DNA from: Paenibacillus ehimensis NBRC 15659
GTDB taxonomy: Bacteria; Bacillota; Bacilli; Paenibacillales; NBRC-103111
Length of the DNA stretch: 64,000 nt
Reading direction: 5' to 3'
NCBI RefSeq assembly: GCF_004000785.1
Contig: NZ_BILX01000003.1
Coordinates: 167,776-231,775, forward strand
This document shows positions 52,521 through 60,391 of the stretch, in pieces. The position numbers were made by a program, and so were the translations under genes. Every line of letters starts with the position of its first letter. The stretch's first letter is position 1. The notes under the pieces were generated by a model, which was not told where the DNA came from, searched no databases, and worked only from the letters and a program-made list of their open reading frames with translations.

Positions 52521-53081
52521 TTACCATATAACAAGTTTGGCTTCCGCGGGCGTGCGGGGTTTCGGCTTGGGAGTCTTATCGAAATATCCCATGTGCAGGA
52601 TACCGACGATCCGTTCGCCTTCCCGGACACCCAGTCCGCTGCGAAACACAGGAGAATGAATAAATTCAACCGTCGACCAGATCATGCCAAGCTTTTGCTC
52701 CCATCCGAGCAGCTGCATATTTTGCATGAGGCAGCAGACGGCGGCGAAATCTTCGTCTCTTCTATGCTCGTTTTTGTCTTCCGTCATGACGACGATCAGG
52801 TTGGCCGGAATTTCGGCCAGTTTTTTTCGCATCAATTCCTTTAATTTGGATGGCAGCAGCTTGACCCGTTTCATGTGGGCGGAGGCTTCAAGCGTAAGGG
52901 CGGCCAATCTTTCCCTCCCCTCGGGGCTTCCCACATAAATAAACCGCCATGGCTCCCGAAGGCCGTGATTAGGCGCCCATACCGCGTCATTCAGCAGCTG
53001 CAGAACCAGCTCCCGGGGAACGGGAGTCTGGTTGAACGTCCGGATACTTCGTCTCTCCCTGATCGTTTGGGCGATGCTCAT
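52521..53081 (-). CDS. Nitroreductase-family FMN oxidoreductase
   Basis: FMN-dependent NAD(P)H oxidoreductase of 186 aa. FMN-binding RERRSIRTFNQTPVP at the N terminus, APNHGLREPWRFI, LGWEQKLGMIWS and a C-terminal GILHMGYFDKTPKPKPR are characteristic. The ATG at 53081 follows GGAGA; a longer frame to 53144 lacks a site. It is 50 bases downstream of a MarR regulator, in one operon. Such enzymes reduce nitro groups, quinones or other electrophiles, and a MarR with matching operators upstream also of the FAD monooxygenase suggests a shared response to aromatic compounds. Confidence 0.9.
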   Translation of the reverse strand: MSIAQTIRERRSIRTFNQTPVPRELVLQLLNDAVWAPNHGLREPWRFIYVGSPEGRERLAALTLEASAHMKRVKLLPSKLKELMRKKLAEIPANLIVVMTEDKNEHRRDEDFAAVCCLMQNMQLLGWEQKLGMIWSTVEFIHSPVFRSGLGVREGERIVGILHMGYFDKTPKPKPRTPAEAKLVIW

Positions 53082-53131
53082 TGCGCCAGTCTCCTTTCCC
53101 GTGTCGACGAGACTTTCAAATCGTTGACCGC

Positions 53132-53617
53132 TCAGTAATCCCATTCCAGCAAATCCTGCAGCAGCTCCCGGGCAAAGGTCAACTGCTCCGGCGTATATTT
53201 ATCCAATAAGAGCATAAACCGCCGCTCGATCTCCTGATGAAGGCGATCGTGAATCGCGTGCAGCTTCTGGCCTTTGGCCGTTAACCGGAAATAAACCTCT
53301 TTCTTGTTGTCATGGAGCTGCTGTTTTTTGATCAACTCCAAGGCTAACAGCTTTTGGGTGATCCGCGTGACGGACCCTTTTGTCAAATCCGTTTTCTCCG
53401 AAATGGTCGTCACGTTAATGGGGCCATGATCGCCAATGCAGGCGATCATGTGAATCTCGGACAAGTTGAGATTTAGCTTCAGGCCCAGCTCGGATTCCAC
53501 CTTCCGCTTCTCTTCTCCGAATCGGACGGCAAATTTGCCGTCTCTCGTCTCCTGCTGCGTGATTAGCTCTAAGAAAAGCTTAAAAATCCACTGCTTGTTA
53601 AGCTCGGTTTTGGACAT
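53132..53617 (-). CDS. MarR-family transcriptional regulator
   Basis: Winged-helix dimeric repressor of 161 aa. Recognition region: LNLSEIHMIACIGDHGPINVTTISEKTDLTKGSVTRITQKLL in order, followed by the wing ELIKKQQLHDNKKEVYFRLTAKG. No cysteine is seen, so a small-molecule ligand is likelier than thiol sensing. The promoter at 53656-53685 overlaps a perfect 20-base palindrome, and two related palindromes lie over the start site of the FAD monooxygenase, so it probably represses itself, the nitroreductase downstream and the monooxygenase. Confidence 0.9.
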   Translation of the reverse strand: MSKTELNKQWIFKLFLELITQQETRDGKFAVRFGEEKRKVESELGLKLNLNLSEIHMIACIGDHGPINVTTISEKTDLTKGSVTRITQKLLALELIKKQQLHDNKKEVYFRLTAKGQKLHAIHDRLHQEIERRFMLLLDKYTPEQLTFARELLQDLLEWDY

Positions 53618-53655
53618 CGGTCTAGGGTCCCCTCTTCAAACATCATCTCCTTCTC

Positions 53656-53686
53656 ATTATACACCGATTGTTTTGTACAAAACAAT
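53656..53686 (-). promoter_or_regulatory. marR promoter with perfect palindromic operator (site 1)
   Basis: Palindrome ATTGTTTTGTACAAAACAAT at 53667-53686. On the minus strand it supplies the -35 (TTGTTT) and most of the spacer of a promoter whose -10 TATAAT is at 53656-53661. Occupation would block RNA polymerase. Confidence 0.75.
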
Positions 53687-53693
53687 AAGATTG

Positions 53694-55202
53694 TTAAATA
53701 GGTCGGCTTCCGCACCAGCGTACGACTCCCTGCTTGATGGCCTCCAAAGGTTGAGGCTCCGATCGTGGTACCGCCCATGCGATATGTCCATCCGGGCGAA
53801 TCAACGCCGTATGCACGTCGTCCCATTCGGCTTCCTGCCCGGCGATCGAGGCGCGAACCACCCGGATATGCCCGTCCCCTGCCCATTGGACATTGTCGTT
53901 CAGCCGGTCATCGGAAGCGAGATGGAGCAGAACGAAGCAGCCGGAGTGAAACAGCTCATAAGCATTCAAGACGGTGCCGTTATCCAGCCGCAGCTTCAAT
54001 TCCGTAAAGCGGCGTCCGTTCAACGCGTGCGGCAATGCCTCCTCATCCGGCGCATACCGGACATCGAACGCCGCGAGCTGCGCCGCTAATTCCTTATTCG
54101 CCTCGGGGATGCGGAGCAAGTCCGACAGCATGCTGCGCAGTCCCATCATTCTCGGCGAGAATTCCATGCCCATCAGCATCGTTTGCGCCTGGGTATTGCG
54201 AAGCAGCGCCGTATTTACGGGGAACCGTTCCGAATGATAGCTGTCCAGAAGCCAATCGGGAGCCCGTCCCTTCAGCTCTGCGGCCAGCTTCCAGCCCAGA
54301 TTCATCGCTTCCTGCAGCCCTACGTTCAGCCCCTGTCCGCCGGCCGGGAAATGAATATGCGCCGCATCCCCCGCGAGAAAAATCCGTCCCTCCCGGTAAC
54401 GCTTCGCTTGACGTGTCGCATTGCCGTAGCGGGACAGCCAGAACGGCTCGCAGATGCCGAGATCGCTTCCGAGAATACGCTGCAGTCCCGAACGCAGCTC
54501 CTCCAGCGTAACCGGCTCTTCCTTCGGCACCTCCTTCCTCACGGGATCGATCATCACGACCCGGTGGAGCCGGTCCGTTACGGGGACAATCATGACCAGC
54601 CCGTGCTCGGTGAAGCGGGAAAGCGTGTTCGTTTCCGGAGGATTCGCGAGAACGACATCCCCTAGCATCGCGGTCAAGGTCGTGTCCGTACCTTCAAACG
54701 GAATGCCCGCCTGCTTGCGGACAAGGCTGCCTGCCCCGTCTGCGCCGACAACATAGGCTGCGGTCAATACAGCTTCCCCATTCTTGCCGAAGGCGGTGAC
54801 CTCGACGCCTTGCGCATCCTGGCGCACCGACACGACCTCCGTCTCACGGCGAATTTCCACACCAACACTTTGCGCCCACGCCTCCAGCACTTTCTCGGTA
54901 TCGTGCTGCGAAATATACAGGGTGTAATTGGAGGAAGAATCCAACACCGAGAAATCCAAGCGGGTATCGAGCGCAGCAAAATGTCCTGTCGGGAGCGGCT
55001 TTCCGATGCGCAGCAGCTTCGTTTTCAAGCCGCGCAAATCGAACAGTTCAAGCGAGCGGGGATGAAGGGTCAGCGCCCGGGAATACGGCGTCGTCTCCTT
55101 CAAACGCTCAAGCAGGCATACCTTCACTTTCGCCAAAGCCAGCTCCGCCGCCAGCATCATGCCGACCGGACCTCCGCCGACAACGATCACTTCATAATCC
55201 AT
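53694..55202 (-). CDS. FAD-dependent aromatic monooxygenase (PheA/TfdB, MhpA-like)
   Basis: Flavin hydroxylase of 502 aa. The N-terminal Rossmann motif is VVGGGPVGMMLAAELA, the middle DG motif is YVVGADGAGSLVRKQAGI, and the second FAD motif is RIFLAGDAAHIHFPAGGQGLN. The C-terminal thioredoxin-like portion (from about 400) matches the phenol hydroxylase branch. It should use NAD(P)H and O2 to hydroxylate an aromatic substrate. The ATG follows GGAGAGG. It has its own promoter at 55297-55324 covered by two operators of the MarR type found at marR; the marR gene is 76 bases downstream on the same strand. Confidence 0.9.
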   Translation of the reverse strand: MDYEVIVVGGGPVGMMLAAELALAKVKVCLLERLKETTPYSRALTLHPRSLELFDLRGLKTKLLRIGKPLPTGHFAALDTRLDFSVLDSSSNYTLYISQHDTEKVLEAWAQSVGVEIRRETEVVSVRQDAQGVEVTAFGKNGEAVLTAAYVVGADGAGSLVRKQAGIPFEGTDTTLTAMLGDVVLANPPETNTLSRFTEHGLVMIVPVTDRLHRVVMIDPVRKEVPKEEPVTLEELRSGLQRILGSDLGICEPFWLSRYGNATRQAKRYREGRIFLAGDAAHIHFPAGGQGLNVGLQEAMNLGWKLAAELKGRAPDWLLDSYHSERFPVNTALLRNTQAQTMLMGMEFSPRMMGLRSMLSDLLRIPEANKELAAQLAAFDVRYAPDEEALPHALNGRRFTELKLRLDNGTVLNAYELFHSGCFVLLHLASDDRLNDNVQWAGDGHIRVVRASIAGQEAEWDDVHTALIRPDGHIAWAVPRSEPQPLEAIKQGVVRWCGSRPI

Positions 55203-55245
55203 TCGTATCCTCTCCTTTTCTCTATATGCCGTTATGGCTATATTT

Positions 55246-55263
55246 TTGTTTCAGACAAAACAA
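55246..55263. promoter_or_regulatory. MarR operator, site 2
   Basis: TTGTTTCAGACAAAACAA, same spacing and outer arms as site 1 (TTGTTT ... AAACAA), between the monooxygenase promoter and its start codon. Confidence 0.65.
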
Positions 55264-55274
55264 TATAGGTGTTT

Positions 55275-55292
55275 TTGTTTCGCTCGAAACAA
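55275..55292. promoter_or_regulatory. MarR operator, site 3
   Basis: TTGTTTCGCTCGAAACAA, eight-base perfect arms around CT. It covers the expected transcription start of the monooxygenase gene. Confidence 0.7.
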
Positions 55293-55296
55293 TATT

Positions 55297-55324
55297 ATTA
55301 TAGCACGTTGGCAATTTTATACAA
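55297..55324 (-). promoter_or_regulatory. Promoter of the FAD monooxygenase gene
   Basis: Minus strand: -35 TTGTAT (55319-55324), 16-base spacer, -10 TATAAT (55297-55302), directly followed by operator site 3. Confidence 0.7.
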
Positions 55325-55366
55325 CCCTGCGCCATTTATTTTTTACAGATATTCGGAGGTTATGAT

Positions 55367-55394
55367 GGAAAAGGGCTGACGCAGGCCCTTTTCC
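55367..55394. terminator. Terminator-like hairpin after the cytochrome genes
   Basis: GGAAAAGGGC-TGACGCAG-GCCCTTTTCC; the stem itself contains the T-run. It lies 143 bases past the stop of the 55538 gene. The stretch between (55395-55537) has no convincing gene, only a 30-codon minus-strand frame without a start. Confidence 0.55.
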
Positions 55395-55537
55395 GATAGC
55401 TTAAATTCAGCGGAAGATCAACGATCCAGCGCTTGCAGACCTTGGATGACGAGCTCTTTCAACGGCGTCTGGAATCCAATTGATTTATGCAGCTCATGAA
55501 ACGGATTAATGGATACACACGGCAGCCCTTCCCGACA

Positions 55538-56560
55538 TTACTTTTGCACGGTGCGCGGCGATTCCTCCATGTACGGCTGCAAGTAGATTTCCCTCACCTC
55601 GTGCCGGATCCAGCTCATCAGCGTCAACACGATCAGCAGCACGCCCACCGTGGCGGCGAACAGCCGCCGCCCGTCCTGCCTGACGAGGCGGACCAGCAGC
55701 CAGCACAAGCCGACAGCGAGCAGCACCGCGGCCGCGAGAAGCGCGGTATGGAACGCGGAGCCGCCCATAAACGCATGGCGGACGCGTCCGTCCATGCTAA
55801 GCAGCAGCAGCGGTCCTGCAAACAGTTGAAGCAGCGTGAAGCCCGCCGCCATCGTTTTGCCGTAGCGCTTGGCCGCCTCCGTGACCGCCCCGGTGCCGTT
55901 CCGCTCGCGGCGTCTCGCCCATCCGTACAGGAACAGGCCGAGCATCGTGAAGCTCGCCGCCATAAAGTGAAGGTAGCGCTGCCAGATGGTCGGGTACGCG
56001 AACAGCGATCGCCAGAAGCCGCGCTCCGGGTCCCACAGCCCGGGATGTAGCATCGAGGTCACGTTGGTGATGAAGAGCAGCGGTACAAATAGCAGGATCA
56101 GCGTGCCGACTATGCCGAAGCCGAGGTGCAGCGCCTTGCGCTTCTGCCAGCGCTCCCATGTGAATTTATAGACGTACAGCGCGAGAAACGCAACGGTCAG
56201 CAGCGGGATGAGCAGCAGCCACATTTTGCCGATCAGAATCGTCGACGGATAAAAAAACTGGGTATAAATAGTGCTGATGATCAGCAGCGGCGCAATGCCT
56301 AGCACGACGGCGATGCTTTTGACAATCGACACATGCGTTGCCATATGCTGCGCCAGGCGGTCCAGAACCGCGTCCTTGCGGACGATGCCCTGCAGCTCGT
56401 TGTACACCGCGGACACGGAGCCGGCTACCAGAATATTGACGAAAATGAGATGAAGAATGAATCCGACGACGATCAGCACTTCGAAAAAAGGCAGGTTGCC
56501 CGGAATGGCCAGCCCCAGATCGTTGGGCACCGGCGATTTGGCGGTCAAATAGGTGTTCAC
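55538..56560 (-). CDS. Multi-helix membrane partner of the CydA-like cytochrome
   Basis: Integral membrane protein of 340 aa with about eight or nine hydrophobic segments, including FFEVLIVVGFILHLIFVNIL, VVLGIAPLLIISTIYTQFF and MWLLLIPLLTVAFLALYVY. Histidines in transmembrane context (HLIFVN, MATHVSIVK, YLHFMAASF) are candidate heme ligands. It overlaps the CydA-like cytochrome gene by four bases (ATGA) and must be its partner. Distant likeness to cytochrome bd-type subunits is possible, but I cannot name the family. Likely role: quinol-linked electron transfer with the fused cytochrome c protein. Confidence 0.65.
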   Translation of the reverse strand: MNTYLTAKSPVPNDLGLAIPGNLPFFEVLIVVGFILHLIFVNILVAGSVSAVYNELQGIVRKDAVLDRLAQHMATHVSIVKSIAVVLGIAPLLIISTIYTQFFYPSTILIGKMWLLLIPLLTVAFLALYVYKFTWERWQKRKALHLGFGIVGTLILLFVPLLFITNVTSMLHPGLWDPERGFWRSLFAYPTIWQRYLHFMAASFTMLGLFLYGWARRRERNGTGAVTEAAKRYGKTMAAGFTLLQLFAGPLLLLSMDGRVRHAFMGGSAFHTALLAAAVLLAVGLCWLLVRLVRQDGRRLFAATVGVLLIVLTLMSWIRHEVREIYLQPYMEESPRTVQK

Positions 56561-57876
56561 TCTGCACCGTTCCTCTCCGAAACCATCTTGTGAATATAGG
56601 CGGCCAGCGCCTTAACCTCCTCGTCCGTTCCCGCAAACGGCGGCATGACCGGGCGGATATTGTGCATTTGAGGAATGAAGGCGGCGAGCGCTTCCTCGCT
56701 CCAGCCTTTGGCCCTTTCCGTCAGGACCCGGCTGCGCCGGGGACCGTCGATGCTGTGACAGGCGATGCACTGCATGCGGAACAGCTCTTCCCCTGCCTGA
56801 AGCTTGTTCGCCTCCGTCACCTCCCGGACCGGAGAAAGCTTCGCTTGCGCCAAAGCGCCGTCCTTGCGAAACCGCTCGACATCCGTTTTCAGCACGCCGT
56901 TGGCGTACATGTAATTGTAAATGACATAAGGCTTGCGAATATTTTCCCGGACGATCTCGAATTCGGTAATCAGCAGCAGCGAGAAGGCCGCGGTGAATAC
57001 GGTGAGCACGACCGGGTACTTCGTTCGGCCGTCCATCAGCATGACGCCGAGCACGAACATGAGAAGCAGGCCGAGCACGTTGATAAAGGCGAACGTGAAG
57101 TCGCTCATGCCCGATGCCCAGACGACCAGCTTTTGCGCTTGATCGGGCAGCGTCTTTAAATACCACCACCCGGATGCGAGCATCAGCGGCACGGAAACGA
57201 CCAGCCATTTGCCGTACAGCCTCAGAACGATGTGACGGTCAAGCTTGTCTTTCACAAACCATCGGTTGAGCGGCGTCAATACCGCAACGCCCAGCGTAAT
57301 GGCGGCGAAGGTGCGAAACAGCGTCGAAGGCACCCAGGTGGTATTCAGAAACGCGCTCCAAAACGACAGCGTTTCCACCCAGTCGCCCGGATTGATCTGC
57401 GCGGCCAAAATGCCGGTAATGATCACCATCGTGAACCAGGACATGATGCACAGCGCCAGACCGGTCCGCAAATGCAGCTTCTTCTTCTCTCCCTTCCAGC
57501 GGTCCCACGTGTAGAAATACGTTAACAGCAAAACGACTTCCGACACGAACACCAGCCATTCCGTAAACCAGGCCCAATGAAAAATACGCAGCAGCGAGCC
57601 GATCGCATTGGGCAGAATAACGGTCGTTGTAAACCAAATGCCTACTCCGGTCATCGCTCCCGCCGTCGTCGTAATGATCAGAATCCATTTGCTCAGCCAT
57701 CTGGCGCACGCCTCGAGCCTTTCGTTTCCTCTTTTGAAAGCGGCATACTCCATGGAGACCATAAGAACGGACCCGCCGATGGCTACGGCATGGTTGATCA
57801 TGACGTGCAGCACCGCCATCATGCCGATCAAGTTGCCGTTGCCGACCCAGCCGAAATCGATCGTCGGAAATTCCAC
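56557..57876 (-). CDS. CydA-like membrane cytochrome with C-terminal cytochrome c domain
   Basis: Protein of 439 aa. The membrane part (about 1-330) resembles subunit I of the cytochrome bd superfamily: MMAVLHVMINHAVAIGG with candidate heme-ligand His, FHWAWFTEWLVFVSEVV with two Glu, and TWDRWKGEKKK like the WDRLGK of CydA. The last about 80 residues are a class I cytochrome c: heme motif CIACH and an axial-Met segment IRPVMPPFAG. The long Q-loop of classical quinol oxidases is not evident. I start at a GTG at 57876, nine bases after AGGGAG; the longer frame to 57957 runs through a terminator-like hairpin. The layout fits bd-superfamily members fused to cytochrome c, whose electron donor and acceptor are less certain. 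Confidence 0.75.
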   Translation of the reverse strand: MEFPTIDFGWVGNGNLIGMMAVLHVMINHAVAIGGSVLMVSMEYAAFKRGNERLEACARWLSKWILIITTTAGAMTGVGIWFTTTVILPNAIGSLLRIFHWAWFTEWLVFVSEVVLLLTYFYTWDRWKGEKKKLHLRTGLALCIMSWFTMVIITGILAAQINPGDWVETLSFWSAFLNTTWVPSTLFRTFAAITLGVAVLTPLNRWFVKDKLDRHIVLRLYGKWLVVSVPLMLASGWWYLKTLPDQAQKLVVWASGMSDFTFAFINVLGLLLMFVLGVMLMDGRTKYPVVLTVFTAAFSLLLITEFEIVRENIRKPYVIYNYMYANGVLKTDVERFRKDGALAQAKLSPVREVTEANKLQAGEELFRMQCIACHSIDGPRRSRVLTERAKGWSEEALAAFIPQMHNIRPVMPPFAGTDEEVKALAAYIHKMVSERNGAE

Positions 57877-57896
57877 CTTCCCGCACTCCCTTTCCG

Positions 57897-57934
57897 TAAA
57901 AAAATAATCCTTGCCGCAAGCGACAAGGATTATT
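57897..57934 (-). terminator. Terminator-like hairpin in front of the cytochrome operon
   Basis: Minus strand: AATAATCCTTG-TCGCTTGCGG-CAAGGATTATT then seven T. Only about 20 bases separate the T-run from the GTG, so it either ends the TnpC transcript or lies in the leader of the cytochrome operon as an attenuator. Confidence 0.7.
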
Positions 57935-58013
57935 TTATAGAAGTCGTTTTCGTTCAAAATGACTCGCCAGGGCTAATTTATTGATAAAAAAATGAACAAA
58001 CACGTTATTTACT

Positions 58014-58352
58014 TTAAATAATAACGGGTATCTTCGATTTTCTCAGAATTTCTTGCAATCTTCGTACTTCTTGTCTCAACCTCGCGTTCTCTTCCTCCAG
58101 CCGGTGCGTAAGCCTGCATTTCTCGCCCGCTTCCGTCTGTTCTTGCTTGCGAAGCCGCTCGATTTTGTCGCGTAGCTCAGGATGGGTATACAGGAACGGC
58201 TTGGACACGCCGGCTTCGATCGATACCGTATTGAAATTAATCTTCAGCTTTTCCTTCCTCAACCGTTCAATGGCCGATTCGGCCTTGCGGTACGCCTCAA
58301 CCGTCTTCTGCTCGCTGAATTTTTTAATCCCTTCGACATTTCTACGCTGCAT
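58014..58352 (-). CDS. Tn554-type transposition accessory protein (TnpC-like, DUF6262)
   Basis: Small basic protein of 112 aa: an N-terminal TVEAYRKAESAIERLRKEK, then INFNTVSIEAGVSKPFLYTHPELRDKI (helix-turn-helix-like) and a C-terminal coiled coil (RLEEENARLRQEVRRLQEIL). This layout is that of TnpC of Tn554-family transposons, which assists the TnpA/TnpB recombinases. Neither recombinase gene is next to it; upstream lies a CntL-like gene. It is therefore an orphan or remnant of such an element. No attachment site could be defined. Confidence 0.7.
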   Translation of the reverse strand: MQRRNVEGIKKFSEQKTVEAYRKAESAIERLRKEKLKINFNTVSIEAGVSKPFLYTHPELRDKIERLRKQEQTEAGEKCRLTHRLEEENARLRQEVRRLQEILRKSKIPVII

Positions 58353-58417
58353 AAGGCTGCCTCCCTGCGTTCTGTTCTTTTCACGAAACCTCGTCCTTAT
58401 TATAACGAACGATAAAA

Positions 58418-58459
58418 GGCGAAAAATGACCCCTTTGAGTCAATTTTCCGCCTTTTTTA
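58418..58459. terminator. Bidirectional terminator after the CntL-like gene
   Basis: GGCGAAAAATGAC ... GTCAATTTTCCGCC followed by TTTTTT on the plus strand and TTTT on the minus strand; 38 bases past the CntL-like stop. Confidence 0.7.
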
Positions 58460-58497
58460 TGAACAAAGTATGGATGCCCGGCTTCAGCGTCCTTTCA

Positions 58498-59283
58498 TCA
58501 TTTGGGCTTGATCATGAGGGTATCATAAATGCTCCTGCTCCGAACGACTGGTAACAGCTCCCATTCCTGCGACAAATCCTTTTCCAGCGGGTAATTGAAA
58601 ATCGATTTCAGCCCGTTGCCGTAACGCACAATGATGCTCGTATCCGGAGGCACGGCCTGCCTCAAGTCCTCCAGCACTTCAAGCTTGTTTTTGACCAGCG
58701 ACGCAACCATGACATGTGTAGCTTCTTTGACAAAAGGCAGCTCCTTCAGACCATGGCCCGAGAATTGCACCTTATCGTGCAAGCCTGAGGCTTCTGCCAT
58801 CCTGCTTCCCAGATCGAGGGCTTCGGCATCGATATCCAGACACAGCACATCCGCCCTCGTCTCCTTCGCAACGGTCAGCGCCGTCAGCGGGAATGCGCCC
58901 GCACCGACGAACAGCACCTTCGACGTACGGCCGATCCGAAAATGCCGAAGCTCATCATAGACCGCATCCGACAAAGCGGATAAATACCGCCCCATATCCA
59001 TCTGCCGCTCGAGCATACGGATGGACTGATATTTCTCCATGTCGCACAGCGCCTGGGCCGACGTCTCCCGCAGTCGCTCGCCATGCTGTCTTATTTCTTC
59101 CTGATCGCTCCATAAGAGCCACTGTCGTTCGTTCTCTTCGCAGACCATAAACCGGCAAAGATCCTCCAATTTGGTTTGAAGCAAGTCAAAGCAATCCGAG
59201 CATTGTCTGGAATAATCGGTTAATTGGCGGATCTCGTATTCAAGCAGCTGCAAGGAAAGCAAAAAAGCATACTTGTGCTTCAA
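58498..59283 (-). CDS. cntL: Nicotianamine-synthase-like enzyme of staphylopine type (CntL-like)
   Basis: SAM-dependent aminobutyrate transferase of about 261 aa. It closely resembles CntL of staphylopine biosynthesis, as I recall that sequence: VLFVGAGAFPLTALTVAKET, CLDIDAEALDLGSRM, EATHVMVASLVKNKLEVLEDL and IIVRYGNGLKSIFNYP all have counterparts there. The enzyme would add the 3-amino-3-carboxypropyl group of SAM to an amino acid (D-His in staphylopine) to start an opine metallophore. The TTG at 59283 has GGAGG seven bases upstream; a TTG at 59337 overlapping the kinase stop is an alternative. No opine dehydrogenase (CntM) is nearby. Downstream is an orphan TnpC. Confidence 0.78.
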   Translation of the reverse strand: MKHKYAFLLSLQLLEYEIRQLTDYSRQCSDCFDLLQTKLEDLCRFMVCEENERQWLLWSDQEEIRQHGERLRETSAQALCDMEKYQSIRMLERQMDMGRYLSALSDAVYDELRHFRIGRTSKVLFVGAGAFPLTALTVAKETRADVLCLDIDAEALDLGSRMAEASGLHDKVQFSGHGLKELPFVKEATHVMVASLVKNKLEVLEDLRQAVPPDTSIIVRYGNGLKSIFNYPLEKDLSQEWELLPVVRSRSIYDTLMIKPK

Positions 59284-59333
59284 TAAGCTCCCTCCGTTTC
59301 TTGCTCCATTTCCAAGGAAACTGTGCGGCTTAC

Positions 59334-60209
59334 TCAAATACGTATTTGGTTTTCTTGTCCCTTATGCTCGAATTCTGCACCATACGGCTTTTCCACGGTC
59401 AGCACGGTGCGCCCGTTCTCTCTGCGGAGAGCGATCTTCCAGCCCATCTTGGCCGCACGGTCTTTGATGATTTTCAAGCCGTAGCCGTTCTTCTTCGACA
59501 ACGGATCGGAGGCGAAGCCCCGTCCGTCGTCCGCAACCATGCACGTCCAGCCGTCACCCGCTTCGGGGGCGTCCTTGCCCTCAATCCAGACATTCTCCGC
59601 CGCCGCATGCTTGAAGACATTGATTAAAGCCTCGCGTAGCGTAGCGTACAGCTCCACCTTTTCTTTCACGGTCATGCGCTCCTCGGACAGCTCCCATTCC
59701 AAGTGGACGGCAATGCCGGTATCCTTCCTGAAATCCGCGATCAGGTGCTGAACGGATTCCATCCACGGCTGCGCTTGCGGCACGGCCGGATACCGCAAGC
59801 CGTCGATGGCCTGGCGGACATAGTCGTTCACTTCGTGCACGGTTTTCCGCAGGCTTTGATACAGCTCCCCCATCGGAACCGCATGGCTTTGCTCCATCCG
59901 GTCCACGCGGACCGATAACAGAAACAACGATTGGGCGATGCCGTCATGAAGCTCGGAGGCCACTTTCTCCCGCTCCTCCAAAGCCGCCTTCGCGGCCCGT
60001 TCCTGCTGCAGCTGCTCCTGCAATTGCTCCATTAGCGCAAACAGCTTCCGAAGCAGCGTCATGGTGACGAGGTAAACGATCAGAGGCGCCAGCCAGTTGC
60101 CCAAATCCATCGAAATGTAAGGAAGCAAAAACGCATGCCGGGTATATTCCCATATCCCGATCGTCAGCGTAGGAATAATCAAAATTAAGCTTTTCAAATG
60201 TTTATACAA
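59334..60209 (-). CDS. Membrane histidine kinase of the HisKA_3 (NarL-partner) type
   Basis: Sensor kinase of 291 aa: two hydrophobic segments at the N terminus (about 7-22 and 38-56), a coiled coil with AAKAALEEREKVASELHDGIAQSLFLLSVR where the His in ELHDGIAQ is the phospho-acceptor, and an HATPase domain with LREALINVFKHAAAE, VADDGRGF and NGYGLKIIKDRA. The start is a TTG at 60209 after GGGAGG. No LuxR-type response regulator is adjacent, so its partner lies elsewhere. The CntL-like gene begins 50 bases downstream on the same strand, so sensing may be tied to metallophore production. Confidence 0.88.
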   Translation of the reverse strand: MYKHLKSLILIIPTLTIGIWEYTRHAFLLPYISMDLGNWLAPLIVYLVTMTLLRKLFALMEQLQEQLQQERAAKAALEEREKVASELHDGIAQSLFLLSVRVDRMEQSHAVPMGELYQSLRKTVHEVNDYVRQAIDGLRYPAVPQAQPWMESVQHLIADFRKDTGIAVHLEWELSEERMTVKEKVELYATLREALINVFKHAAAENVWIEGKDAPEAGDGWTCMVADDGRGFASDPLSKKNGYGLKIIKDRAAKMGWKIALRRENGRTVLTVEKPYGAEFEHKGQENQIRI

Positions 60210-60330
60210 TGCGAAAAATCCTCCCGGGGATGAACTCCGCGCATAACCACGCTCCTCTCATCTAAACACAATTAAGCACCTTGTGCCTATGACTCGCCGG
60301 GGCTATCTTTTCTTACGAAAAAACGTCCGC

Positions 60331-60365
60331 AAAAAAAATAATCCCTGCCGCCTTCGACAAGGATT
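60331..60365 (-). terminator. Terminator after the rubredoxin-methyltransferase gene
   Basis: Minus strand: AATCCTTGTCG-AAGG-CGGCAGGGATT, then ATTTTTTTT, about 27 bases past the stop. Its sequence is very like the hairpin at 57903-57934. Confidence 0.75.
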
Positions 60366-60391
60366 GCGGTTCAAATGACTGCGCTGCCCGA

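Noticed and set aside
55395..55510. Minus-strand fragment ending LHKSIGFQTPLKEL and LVIQGLQALDR
   Set aside because: It looks a little like the tail of a transposase, but there is no start, only about 30 codons, and no inverted repeats; too little to call.
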